DNA of 64,000 nucleotides from JAGQYP01 sp041392305. Lineage in GTDB: Bacteria; Bacteroidota; Bacteroidia; Flavobacteriales_D; Crocinitomicaceae. Shown here in pieces: positions 14,995-23,864 of this stretch. The notes below the pieces were generated by a model. It ran no database searches. It worked only from the letters and a program-made list of their open reading frames with translations, and was not told where the DNA came from. The DNA is taken from assembly GCA_041392305.1 (NCBI GenBank), contig JAWKMJ010000011.1, forward strand, positions 1 through 64,000, in the 5' to 3' direction. A program made the translations under genes and the position numbers. The first letter of the stretch is position 1. Each line of letters starts with the position of its first letter.

Positions 14995-17961
14995 CTACTC
15001 TTGCGGTTCCTGAGCTTGTCGAAGGGCAAAAAACTCACTCCTCTCCCTCCATTCCAATTTTTTCACTTTGATGACTTCGACATTTGGGTAACCAAAATCT
15101 AGGACTACTTTGCCCATGATATAATAACAACCTCTTCCTTGAAGCGGATATTTTGAAAGGGTGTCGGGAAAATGTACTGTGTCGAAAAACTGACCTTCCT
15201 GGTCTATGAAACAACCGAATTTCATGAGTTCGTGTTTGACCGTCTTTACTTTTTTCTGAGCCACATAATAACCGGCAATATAAATCACCTGATCTGCATG
15301 TGTTTTCAAATCTCTCGCAAAAAGGGATCGCTTCAAAGTAGATTTCACCAACTGAAAAGGGGAGTCAATGCTGTATCCGATCAGTTCAATTTGGTCCATA
15401 TAATCATCGTAAGGATTGTGTTCCAGTTTGGGGAGTTGGTAATTTCGGGTTTCGAGTCGGAATAGGTTTTTGGTTGGATTGGGTTTCGGAGTCCCTTTCA
15501 GAATAAACTGACATTGCCAGGTGAGCTCTTTCTTGCTCAAACTACTAAACCGAAGGGCGTTGGTGCGAATCAAGATCATCACTTGCTCCAAACTTGGATG
15601 GATGCGCTCCATGAAATCCTGAATGCTTTGGAAGTTCCCGTTTTCTTTTCGCTCCCAAAGTATTCTTTTGATCAGGCGGTATTCGAGTTCGCGTACGAAA
15701 CTTAGTCCGATATAAATGTCTTTTCCGTAAATCGTCGCATTCACTTCACTGCGATTGACACAAGGTTCTTTGATCACCGCTCCGGCATTTCGTGCTTCGT
15801 TGATGTAAAATTCACTTCCGTAAAAACCTCCTCGATTGTTGATCACCGCTACCATGAATTCCAGCGGAAAATGAGCTTTCAAATATAAACTCTGAAAACT
15901 TTCCACGGCATAAGAGGCAGAGTGAGCCTTGGAAAAGGAATACCCCGAAAAACTTTCAATTTGCCGCCAAACTTCCTTGGTGAGCTCATCGGGATAACCT
16001 CTTTCTTTACAATTCTCAAAAAACAAATTAACCACGCGTTCCATCTCCTTTTTCGATCTGAATTTCCCACTCATGGCTCGTCTTAAAATATCGGCATCTG
16101 CCAAATCAATTCCCGCAAAATAATGGGCAATCTTGATGACGTCTTCCTGATAGATCATGATGCCGTAAGTCTCACTCAAATGTTCTTTCATGATGGGGTG
16201 GAGGTAGGTAAAACTGCGGTCGTGAAAGCGCTCGATGTATTGCTTCATCATGCCGGATTTAGCTACTCCAGGTCGAATGATGGAACTGGCTGCTACCAAG
16301 GAGATGTAGTTGTCGCACCGCAATTTATTCAGCAATCCTCGCATGGCAGGCGATTCAATATAAAAACAACCAATGGTATTTCCCGATTGCAATTGCCGTC
16401 TCACTTTTTCATCTTTTTTGAATTCGTCTACCTGGTGAATATCGACTTCAATCCCTTGGTTCTTTTGAATGATTTCCACGGCTTCTTTGATGTGACCCAA
16501 TCCACGTTGCGACAGAATATCGTATTTGTGAAACCCAATGTCTTCCGCTACATACATGTCCCAATGCACAATCGGAAAACCTTTGGGCATCATTTGCATG
16601 GCGGTGTAGTTGAAAAGAGGTTCTTCCGAAATAATGACTCCCCCAGCATGAATTCCCAGATAATTGGGAAAACCATTGACCAGATTAGCGTAGTAGAGTA
16701 GTTCTCGGGTAACCTTATTCGCATTCAAAACATGTTCCGGGTACCTGATGAGTCGGTCGATGTCTTCTTTGGGTAAAGCAAAAGTCTTCGCAATCTCCCG
16801 AATAGCTGATTTGGTTTTGAAAGTATTGTAAGTGGTAATCAAACCAACAAATTCGGCTCCGTGTTTGCGGAAAATGTATTCGGTGACGTCGTCTCTTTCA
16901 TCCCAGGAAAAATCAATGTCAAAATCGGGTGGGGAGGTGCGGTGTGGATTGATAAATCGCTCGAAATACAAATCCAAATCAATGGGATCCACATCTGTAA
17001 TCTTCAAACAATAAGCAATGATGGAGTTGGCACCACTTCCTCGTCCAATATGATGGTAGCCTTTACTTTTCGCATATTGAATAATGTCCCAGGTGATCAG
17101 AAAATAACTTACAAATCCCAGATCGATGATCACATTCAATTCTTTCTCAAATCGTTCTCGGGCTTTTCGGTTTTGTACATCATAGCGGTAGCGAAACCCT
17201 TCTTCGGCAATTTGAAGGAGCAATTCCTGATCGGCTTCTTCCGATTCTCCGAAAACGGCTTTGTTCTTCGGGATGCCGTATTCGAAATCAACATGACATT
17301 TTTCCAGAAGTGCTTTTCCCTGTTCGATCAGCTGAGGGTACATCTCATATTTGGCTTTCACTCGATCTAAATTTGTAAAAAACTGATTTCGAGGAGCTAC
17401 TTGGTTTTCTTTGAGCTTGGGTAAGGTGGTGTTCAAATCCACAGCTCTCAAAATGCGGTGCAGCTGATAGTATTTTTGTTTGGGCTGAAAAGTAACGGTG
17501 TGCAAAGCCACACATTTCTTCAAATCTTCCTCCTTGAATTTCAATAAATGAGTACACTGATGTGGAAGCACACCGAAGTATTCATTGGCTCTCAGATTTC
17601 GGATCCGCTTGGCATTCAAAGGGAAAATAACTAATGTGTCTTCCAAATAGGGCGGGTATTTTTCAAACTCCCTGCCTTGCATCAGAAAAGAGGATAAATA
17701 ATGGTTGATCTGGTAAAAACCTTCATTGTTTTGAGCAATCAAAGTAAAAAGCCAACCCGTAGCATCATGAAATTCAATGCCGATCAATGGTTTGATGCCT
17801 TTTTCTTTGGCTAGTTTCACAAAGTCCAGCGCCGCAGAAGAATTGTTGATATCGGTCAGGACAAGAGTTCCTATATCCAATTCCACTGCAGACTGAACCA
17901 ACTCGCGAAGTGAAAGGGTTCCGTAACGCAAACTGTAATATGAGTGCCCGTTGACAATCAT
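14995..17961 (-). CDS. Error-prone DNA polymerase III alpha-type subunit (DnaE2-like)
   Basis: A 988-residue C-family DNA polymerase, shorter than a replicative DnaE (~1160). Order: altered PHP domain (GHSYYSLRYGTLSL), polymerase core with GRGSGANS (307-314) and catalytic PDFDIDF (345-351), thumb/fingers, helix-hairpin-helix region, and an OB-fold (VIYIAGYYVAQKKVKTVKHELMKFG). The dnaE2/dinB pairing and short length point to translesion synthesis under DNA damage. It overlaps dinB by four bases (ATGA), so the two are co-translated. The last ~12 residues are encoded by a dispersed repeat and a tandem repeat, not by conserved sequence. Confidence 0.9.
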   Translation of the reverse strand: MIVNGHSYYSLRYGTLSLRELVQSAVELDIGTLVLTDINNSSAALDFVKLAKEKGIKPLIGIEFHDATGWLFTLIAQNNEGFYQINHYLSSFLMQGREFEKYPPYLEDTLVIFPLNAKRIRNLRANEYFGVLPHQCTHLLKFKEEDLKKCVALHTVTFQPKQKYYQLHRILRAVDLNTTLPKLKENQVAPRNQFFTNLDRVKAKYEMYPQLIEQGKALLEKCHVDFEYGIPKNKAVFGESEEADQELLLQIAEEGFRYRYDVQNRKARERFEKELNVIIDLGFVSYFLITWDIIQYAKSKGYHHIGRGSGANSIIAYCLKITDVDPIDLDLYFERFINPHRTSPPDFDIDFSWDERDDVTEYIFRKHGAEFVGLITTYNTFKTKSAIREIAKTFALPKEDIDRLIRYPEHVLNANKVTRELLYYANLVNGFPNYLGIHAGGVIISEEPLFNYTAMQMMPKGFPIVHWDMYVAEDIGFHKYDILSQRGLGHIKEAVEIIQKNQGIEVDIHQVDEFKKDEKVRRQLQSGNTIGCFYIESPAMRGLLNKLRCDNYISLVAASSIIRPGVAKSGMMKQYIERFHDRSFTYLHPIMKEHLSETYGIMIYQEDVIKIAHYFAGIDLADADILRRAMSGKFRSKKEMERVVNLFFENCKERGYPDELTKEVWRQIESFSGYSFSKAHSASYAVESFQSLYLKAHFPLEFMVAVINNRGGFYGSEFYINEARNAGAVIKEPCVNRSEVNATIYGKDIYIGLSFVRELEYRLIKRILWERKENGNFQSIQDFMERIHPSLEQVMILIRTNALRFSSLSKKELTWQCQFILKGTPKPNPTKNLFRLETRNYQLPKLEHNPYDDYMDQIELIGYSIDSPFQLVKSTLKRSLFARDLKTHADQVIYIAGYYVAQKKVKTVKHELMKFGCFIDQEGQFFDTVHFPDTLSKYPLQGRGCYYIMGKVVLDFGYPNVEVIKVKKLEWRERSEFFALRQAQEPQE
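15009..15027. repeat. Dispersed palindrome half CCTGAGCTTGTCGAAGGGC
   Basis: This 19-mer is the half-element of a repeat I know from intergenic regions of many bacteria. Here it lies in frame inside the last codons of the DnaE2-like gene (LRQAQEPQ). Confidence 0.5.
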
Positions 17962-19172
17962 TGGCTTCGATGGGCGGGGACCATATTCGGCTCTCCGGTG
18001 AAGGGATTCATTCTTCCATATCCGGTCGAACCCAGCGTTAAACTTCTCCGCACGGCTTTCATCCCGAAACGGTTTCTGACTTTATCCATGGCTTGGTATA
18101 GACTAATCAGCTTTTGCGAGTCTTCAAATAAATTGATCTGATAACCCCCTTCTACCAAATGCGAACAGCGCACCCCCACGAGTCGGATGCGGACTCTTCT
18201 ATTGTACAATTGGTCAAAAAGTTCTTTCGCTGCTTCAATAATACTGTGATCACTCGAAGTGTAAGCGATGTGTTTTTGCTTGGAATAGGTTTGCATGTCG
18301 GTATACCTAATTTTCACCGTGATACAGGCCGTGAGTTTGTTCCCGTTTCGCAACTGAAAGGCAAGATTTTCAGCCATTCCAATCAAATAGCTCCTTAGTT
18401 TGTGCAGATCCATGGTGTCTTTTTGGAAGGTTCGCTCCGAACTGATCGACTTCTTCTCATTGTAGCGAATCACCGGCGAATTATCGATGCCATTGCACTT
18501 TTTCCAAATAACACCTCCGTTCACCCCCAAAACACTTTGCATGAGCTCAAAAGGCATTTCTTGAACGGTTTTCACGTATTCTAGCCCCATATTGCGAAGA
18601 ATCACCAGTGTTTTTTCTCCGACCATGGGAATTTTACGAAGAGAAAGCGGGGCCAGAAATCCTTTTTCATAACCTCTGTGAATTTGGATCTGGCCACAGG
18701 GTTTGGCTTCTCCAGTACCGATTTTGGCAACAGTTTTACTGGTCGACATCCCAAAGGAAATCGGCAACCCGCTTTCTTTCATGATTGTTTGTCTGAGTTC
18801 CGTAGCCCACAAATAAGAATGGAAATAGGTGTCCATTCCCGTCATGTCTACATAAAATTCATCAATGGAAGATTTCTCATACAAAGGCACTTTTTCCTTG
18901 ATGATCTCCGTCACCAATTTGGAATATTTGCTGTAAGTCCCTCCATCACCTTTGATGATAATCGCTTCCGGACAAATTCTCCGAGCCAGCTTCATGGGCA
19001 TGGCAGAATGCACTCCAAACTTCCGAGCTTCATAACTACAGGAAGAAACCACCCCACGATCTGAAGTCCCACCAATGATCACCGGTTTGCCATTGAGCTC
19101 CGAGTTCAAAAGCCGCTCACAAGAGACGAAGAAGGTGTCCAGATCCAGATGTAAAATGGATTTATTGTTCAT
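17958..19172 (-). CDS. dinB: DNA polymerase IV-type Y-family polymerase (DinB)
   Basis: A 404-residue translesion polymerase. Catalytic acids are in LDLDTFFVSCE (Asp10; Phe15 is the steric gate that excludes ribonucleotides) and SSIDEFYVDMTG (Asp104, Glu105). Thumb, HhH segment (LRKIPMVGEKTLVILRNMGL) and little-finger domain follow. It is the first gene of a dinB-dnaE2-type operon. The 188-bp promoter region contains 13-bp direct repeats that could be operators for the LexA-like repressor encoded nearby. Confidence 0.93.
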   Translation of the reverse strand: MNNKSILHLDLDTFFVSCERLLNSELNGKPVIIGGTSDRGVVSSCSYEARKFGVHSAMPMKLARRICPEAIIIKGDGGTYSKYSKLVTEIIKEKVPLYEKSSIDEFYVDMTGMDTYFHSYLWATELRQTIMKESGLPISFGMSTSKTVAKIGTGEAKPCGQIQIHRGYEKGFLAPLSLRKIPMVGEKTLVILRNMGLEYVKTVQEMPFELMQSVLGVNGGVIWKKCNGIDNSPVIRYNEKKSISSERTFQKDTMDLHKLRSYLIGMAENLAFQLRNGNKLTACITVKIRYTDMQTYSKQKHIAYTSSDHSIIEAAKELFDQLYNRRVRIRLVGVRCSHLVEGGYQINLFEDSQKLISLYQAMDKVRNRFGMKAVRRSLTLGSTGYGRMNPFTGEPNMVPAHRSQ

Positions 19173-19191
19173 TTTTTAAACCGAAAAATTT

Positions 19192-19253
19192 GCTGAATAA
19201 AATCTAAATGCTAAATTAGTTGAATAAATAATCAGTGATGGTTGAATAAATAA
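19192..19253 (-). promoter_or_regulatory. 13-bp direct repeats upstream of dinB
   Basis: GTTGAATAAATAA occurs identically at 19219-19231 and 19241-19253, a 22-bp pitch (two helical turns); a degenerate third copy GCTGAATAAA starts at 19192. They sit 20-80 bases before the dinB start. On the minus strand a near -7 box TAATTTAG lies between them. Likely regulator sites; the protein bound is a guess. Confidence 0.4.
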
Positions 19254-19690
19254 ACAATGTTAGATTGTTAGATGCTAGATGCTAGACTAGGGTAGAGTAA
19301 GTCTGAAGATTTAAAATTGACATGAATACTAATAATTTGTGTTTATAATAAATTTAGGTTATGGGTAGACCAACATCATTTGTGCTGGATGAACATTTTG
19401 ATGTACTTATTAAGCAAGAGATCGAGAGCGGAGAGTACCAGAATGTCAGTGAAGTGATTCGTGAAAGTTTAAGGCAATTTTTCGAAAGGAAAAAAGCCAT
19501 AAGAGAAATAGGTGGTCTCGTTGAAGAGGCTAGAAAAAGTAGTTGTGTTAAAGATTTTGACTGGAGATCTCACAGAGAAAAAATGCACAAGGAAGTAAAA
19601 AGGAGAAAAAGATAAAGAATGCAATAGCTTAAATAGTTACAATGAAAAAATAGTCTTGCGGTCTAGAATCTGATAATCTAAAATCTCAAA
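19254..19690. repeat. Inverted repeat arms around orphan parD
   Basis: Left arm (about 19258-19310): TTAGATTGTTAGATGCTAG, then GATGCTAGAC and related words. Right arm (about 19645-19685): GTCTTGCGGTCTAG, then AATCTGATAATCTAAAATC. The words are reverse complements of one another in a loose way (CTAGAC against GTCTAG, TTAGAT against ATCTAA). The same family of words forms long arms at 40.3 and 42.9-43.6 kb. Confidence 0.45.
19361..19615 (+). CDS. Orphan ParD-family antitoxin
   Basis: An 84-residue ribbon-helix-helix protein like the ParD at 5468 (EYQNVSEVIRESLRQFFE; acidic-aromatic CVKDFDWRSHREKMHKE tail). No ParE/RelE toxin follows: the next 77 bases are repeat-rich and then the XRE gene begins. 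It may be a solitary antitoxin left after toxin loss, or act against a toxin elsewhere. It is bracketed by repeat arms. Confidence 0.8.
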   Translation: MGRPTSFVLDEHFDVLIKQEIESGEYQNVSEVIRESLRQFFERKKAIREIGGLVEEARKSSCVKDFDWRSHREKMHKEVKRRKR

Positions 19691-19692
19691 AA

Positions 19693-20463
19693 ATGAAATT
19701 CCCCCAGAACATAAGATACCTCCGCAACAAAAAAGGCTTTTCTCAAGAAGGTTTGGCCAATGAGTTGGATTTGTCTCGAAACCAGATTGCCTCTTATGAA
19801 GATGGTCGGGCACACCCTTCTTTGGATACTTTGGTGAAATATTCTGAATTCTTCCAATTGCCCATCGATGCTTTGGTGAAGAGTGATTTAACCCACGCAA
19901 AAGATGGCACGTTTATGGATATAGGGAACAATAGGATCCTGTTTCCGGTTCTTATAGATGAAGACAATAAGGATATGATCGAAGTTGTAACCAAAGAGTC
20001 TTCTGCAGGTTATTTGAGAGGATATTCAGATCCTGAGTATATATCAGAACTAAAAGCTATGAAATTACCATTTTTACCAACCGGCAAACACCGTGCATTC
20101 CCGATCTCAGGCGATTCGATGGAGCCAATGGTTCGCGACGGAGCTTATGTGATTGGTGAATTTGTAGGTGGTTTGGAAGAATTAAAAGACAATCAGTGTT
20201 ATGTGATTCTGACTGCATCGGACGGACCTGTTTTCAAACGAATTTCTTTGGAGAAGATCCATCAGGGGATTTTGATCTTAAAATCAGATAATAAACAATA
20301 TGCACCTTACGAAGTAGCTATCGAAGATACTTTGGAATATTGGTCTTACACTTGTAGTCTAAACATTGGACAATACAAAGCGGAAGAACTCAACCTAAAT
20401 TCCATCATGGCCATGCTTCGCGAATTACGAGTAGAGTTGAAGATGTTGAAGGGTGCTGAATAA
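19693..20463 (+). CDS. XRE-family repressor with S24 (LexA-like) self-cleavage domain
   Basis: A 256-residue protein. Residues 5-62 are a Cro/C1-type helix-turn-helix (LRNKKGFSQEGLANELDLSRNQIASYEDGR). Residues ~100-220 form a peptidase S24 domain: likely cleavage bond Ala105-Gly106 (ESSAGYLRGY), nucleophile Ser142 (PISGDSMEPMV) and general base Lys182 (GPVFKRIS). LexA/CI-type proteins cleave themselves when RecA filaments form, which derepresses their targets. With dinB/dnaE2 close by, it is the best candidate regulator of that operon. A C-terminal coiled segment follows. Its stop codon lies inside a 30-bp palindrome. Confidence 0.9.
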   Translation: MKFPQNIRYLRNKKGFSQEGLANELDLSRNQIASYEDGRAHPSLDTLVKYSEFFQLPIDALVKSDLTHAKDGTFMDIGNNRILFPVLIDEDNKDMIEVVTKESSAGYLRGYSDPEYISELKAMKLPFLPTGKHRAFPISGDSMEPMVRDGAYVIGEFVGGLEELKDNQCYVILTASDGPVFKRISLEKIHQGILILKSDNKQYAPYEVAIEDTLEYWSYTCSLNIGQYKAEELNLNSIMAMLRELRVELKMLKGAE

Positions 20464-20488
20464 CCCGGGAATTAATTCCCGGGTTATT
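20459..20488. repeat. Solo REP-type palindrome, copy 0
   Basis: A perfect 30-bp palindrome, half AATAACCCGGGAATT, identical to the copy at 27331. It contains the stop codon of the XRE gene (GAA TAA). No transposase is beside it. Confidence 0.85.
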
Positions 20489-20548
20489 CGGGGGAACTCC
20501 CAAAATCTCCCTATTTTAGTACCTGAAAATCAGAACAAACATTCGACA

Positions 20549-23500
20549 ATGACAAAATTTCGACTACTACATTTCCTATTCGGTTGCTGTATGATTTTTT
20601 TAATTTCTGAAAAAGCTCATGGACAAGCACTGGATCTGGTCGTGCAACGCGGACACCTCTTTCCCGTTGAAAAGTTGTGCTTCCACGAAAACAATAAGTT
20701 TCTCGCAAGTAAAGATGCCCGACAAAACATCATTATTTGGGACTTCATGCTGGGTAAGGAAATAGTTCGATTTAAGGACACTTCTACTGTTGTAGCCATG
20801 GATTTTCTTGCTTCCAAGGATGTTTTGGTGACTTTCAATGAAAGTGGCTTTATCAAATACTATGATATCGAATCAGGAGACATGCTTTATAGAATTCCTT
20901 TCAATGCAGAGGTGAAAAAGATTATTCACTTTAATAATAATGTACTCATGATGGGGGATGGACTCTATCTGGTAGATTTTGATACCGAGGAGATTACCAA
21001 GTTGACTCATCATAACTTCGAGGACATAAAATTCAGTTATTCCAATTATAAATTTGTGGGCTATACCCTTAATTCTGAAGTAGTAGAGTTAGATACACTT
21101 ATGGAAGAAACCAAGCGAGGATTCCTTTCAACAGTTGATTATTCCAAGATTTTTAATAAAAATAAACAATTTAGTCCGGCAGATAAGGTTAGGTCGGATT
21201 TGATTGAAATGGATGCCAAGAATCAAACATTTTTCTATCTGGACGACAAATCCATTAAACAAACTGAACTTTTTACAGGGATCAGTAAGCACCAAAAGAA
21301 ATTGCATGTGATACCAAATTGTATGGCGATTGATGAAGATGGAAAATACTTGGCCATGGGAAGCGAAGATGGACATACTTACTTGTACAATTTCAATGAA
21401 AACTACCTGCTGGAATCTAAAATTCATGTGGGGAAGGTCAATGACATCGAATTTAGTCGGGATGGAAGATATTTTGCTTCAGTTTCAAATGATTTTTCAG
21501 TGATTGTATGGAGTTCGATTGATGGGAAAATGATTCACGATCTCAAAAGTAAAGCCCTTCCTGTATATGGTATTGATTTCGATGAAGAAAATAAAACCTT
21601 ATACATGGCCCAAGATCAGGGTACGGTCACCGTCATCAATCTTCAAAGTAATATAGATCTGCCTGAAAAATACCATAAGAATGATCACGCGGGAATTGTT
21701 TCGGATATAAAAATTGCCGGAACAAAATACTTTACCTCTGGTTTTGATAATTCCATTGTGGCTTATGATATCAAAACGCACGAAAAAATAGGTCAAACTC
21801 AATTCAGCAAAAAGAAAAATTCTATAGAGGAAAACAAAAGTTATGGAGATGAGTTTGTGTTCAGTATCCAACCTAGTTTTGACAATAATAAATTGATGGT
21901 CTTTTATGGGGTCTATCAAGATGATCAACTTCTGAATAAACTAAAAGTCCTAAGTACGGCTGATTTGAATCTAGTTTTAAAGGATGAAGAAGTGACATCA
22001 ATTGAAGTGCCAGAAGAATTTATGTTTGCCGGAAGTGACTACTACTATATCCCATCCTTCAATTATGGTTCGTGGGGCAATAAGGATTATGTTGGGTGGA
22101 CAGGCAAGAAGGAGTTCATTGTTTCTTCTGAAAATACATTTGCACTTTACGAAGTAAGAAATGGGGAAGTATTTGAAAAAGAGCCACCGGTTACTTTACT
22201 GGATGAGGTAACTTCGGTAGCTAAACCAAATGCGAGTCAGTTTTTCTTTTCAATGGGCAAGGCTTTGTATTCAATGAAAGATTATAAAGAAGAAAATGTG
22301 AGAGAAATTAGTTCGCATCAAGATGTGATAACTGATTTGATTGCTTCTAATCAATTTCTATTTACGTCTTCTATAGATGGTACAGTCAAAATCTGGGACA
22401 AACAAATTGAAGAATTAATTGCAACGATAATTCCCTTCAACGATAATTCTATGCTGATATTTACGCCAGATAAATATTATTTGAGCATCAATGGGGCACA
22501 TCAAAATGTAGGATATAAAATGGGAGCTGAGTTTGTGCCATTTGAGAATTTTGACTTGAAATACAATCGACCTGATATTGTTTTGAAGCGATTAGGATTG
22601 GCTGAAGAAGCGACTATTCAAATGTTGGAAAAATCGTATGAAAAGAGATTGAGAAAATTTGGTTTTACAAAAGATGAGATAACAAGCACATTCTATATTC
22701 CCACTATTCAAATTTCCAATAAAGATGCAATTCCACTGATTTCGGATCAGGCTAGTTTGGATTTGAATTTGAAAATAAAGGATGAAAATTTAAATCTTGA
22801 AAGATTGAATGTTTGGGTTAATGGTATTCCCTATTTCGGAATGAATGGATACGATCTCAAATCTCTTAAAACAAAAAGTACAGATAAACAATTAAATATT
22901 GGTCTCTCTAAAGGAAAAAACGTAATTGAAGTTTCTGCCATCAACGTTTCTGGAGGAGAAAGTATCAAAAGAAAAATCGAAGTATTTAGTAATCAGGAAG
23001 CTGGGGAAAGGTCTTTGTATCTGATTACGATTGGTGTGCAGAAATTTCAAGACCCTACTTTCAATCTAAATTATTCTGTGAAAGATGCGACCAATATTCA
23101 TGATTATTTTATCGGGGTTAATTTTGATCATTCCTACGATTTTAAATTGCTGAATGAGGATTTTAATTTAACCAAACTTGAAGAACTCAAAACCGTACTT
23201 AAAGGAAGCAAGCCACAAGATCAAGTTGTTTTGTTCATTGCAACTCACGGATTAATCGATGCCGATTTTGAATATTATTTTGCAACCTCAATCACTAATT
23301 TTAACAAACCAAGTGAAGGTGGAATCCATAAATCTGTTTTAGATAATTTATTGGATTCGATTCCTGCTAGAAATAAACTCGTTCTTTTTGATGCTTGCCA
23401 TTCAGGGGAAATTGATAAAGAAGATGTTGTCCTCGCTGGTGAAGTTGAAAAAGAGGCTAATATTACTTTTAGAGCAGCTGGGAAAACCATAAAATATGGA

Positions 23501-23800
23501 GATATCAATGTTCAAAAAGTGGCAGAATTGGAAGAGCTTTTATTTGAAGATTTTAGAAAAGGAAATGGCTCAACTATTATGACCTCTTCTTCTGGAGTAG
23601 AGTTTTCAATGGAAAGTGAAGAATGGAATAATGGGTTGTTTACTTATGCACTTATAGATGCGCTTAAAACCAATGTGGGCAAAGAAGATGTAGAAAATTT
23701 ATTCGAAAATGTCTTTCAAAAAGTACAAGAGTTATCTAGAGGAAATCAAACCCCCACAATGCGATCATATAATAAAAATGCGACTTATTTTATCAAATAG
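20549..23800 (+). CDS. Exported WD40-repeat protein with C-terminal caspase-like (C14) domain
   Basis: A 1083-residue protein. ATG 20549 is chosen because it starts a signal peptide (FRLLHFLFGCCMIFLIS, cleaved near GQA). Residues ~25-650 hold WD40-like blades (e.g. KFLASKDARQNIIIWDF; GRYFASVSNDFSVIVWSS; LFTSSIDGTVKIWDK) forming one or two propellers. A beta-sandwich linker follows (~740-850). Residues ~855-1080 are a caspase fold with His900 (IATHGLID) and Cys950 (LFDACHSGEI), the catalytic dyad. Because of the signal it should act in the periplasm or at the surface, unlike cytosolic defence caspases. It has a shared terminator at its 3' end. Confidence 0.88.
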   Translation: MTKFRLLHFLFGCCMIFLISEKAHGQALDLVVQRGHLFPVEKLCFHENNKFLASKDARQNIIIWDFMLGKEIVRFKDTSTVVAMDFLASKDVLVTFNESGFIKYYDIESGDMLYRIPFNAEVKKIIHFNNNVLMMGDGLYLVDFDTEEITKLTHHNFEDIKFSYSNYKFVGYTLNSEVVELDTLMEETKRGFLSTVDYSKIFNKNKQFSPADKVRSDLIEMDAKNQTFFYLDDKSIKQTELFTGISKHQKKLHVIPNCMAIDEDGKYLAMGSEDGHTYLYNFNENYLLESKIHVGKVNDIEFSRDGRYFASVSNDFSVIVWSSIDGKMIHDLKSKALPVYGIDFDEENKTLYMAQDQGTVTVINLQSNIDLPEKYHKNDHAGIVSDIKIAGTKYFTSGFDNSIVAYDIKTHEKIGQTQFSKKKNSIEENKSYGDEFVFSIQPSFDNNKLMVFYGVYQDDQLLNKLKVLSTADLNLVLKDEEVTSIEVPEEFMFAGSDYYYIPSFNYGSWGNKDYVGWTGKKEFIVSSENTFALYEVRNGEVFEKEPPVTLLDEVTSVAKPNASQFFFSMGKALYSMKDYKEENVREISSHQDVITDLIASNQFLFTSSIDGTVKIWDKQIEELIATIIPFNDNSMLIFTPDKYYLSINGAHQNVGYKMGAEFVPFENFDLKYNRPDIVLKRLGLAEEATIQMLEKSYEKRLRKFGFTKDEITSTFYIPTIQISNKDAIPLISDQASLDLNLKIKDENLNLERLNVWVNGIPYFGMNGYDLKSLKTKSTDKQLNIGLSKGKNVIEVSAINVSGGESIKRKIEVFSNQEAGERSLYLITIGVQKFQDPTFNLNYSVKDATNIHDYFIGVNFDHSYDFKLLNEDFNLTKLEELKTVLKGSKPQDQVVLFIATHGLIDADFEYYFATSITNFNKPSEGGIHKSVLDNLLDSIPARNKLVLFDACHSGEIDKEDVVLAGEVEKEANITFRAAGKTIKYGDINVQKVAELEELLFEDFRKGNGSTIMTSSSGVEFSMESEEWNNGLFTYALIDALKTNVGKEDVENLFENVFQKVQELSRGNQTPTMRSYNKNATYFIK

Positions 23801-23811
23801 AAGCTAACAAA

Positions 23812-23845
23812 AAAAAGCCATCTGCATTCACAAATGGCTTTTTAC
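23812..23845. terminator. Shared terminator
   Basis: AAAGCCAT (23814-23821), loop, ATGGCTTT (23834-23841), with A-run before and T-run after; serves both convergent genes. Confidence 0.8.
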
Positions 23846-23864
23846 ATTAAGTGTTTTCTTTTAT

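Noticed and set aside
14869..15102. 77-codon plus-strand frame rich in Ser, Cys, Leu
   Set aside because: It is a translation of the 13-bp tandem repeat and the 3' end of the polymerase gene.
16123..16701. 192-codon frame on the plus strand inside the DnaE2-like gene
   Set aside because: Antisense shadow of a gene with clear polymerase motifs; no recognisable domain of its own.
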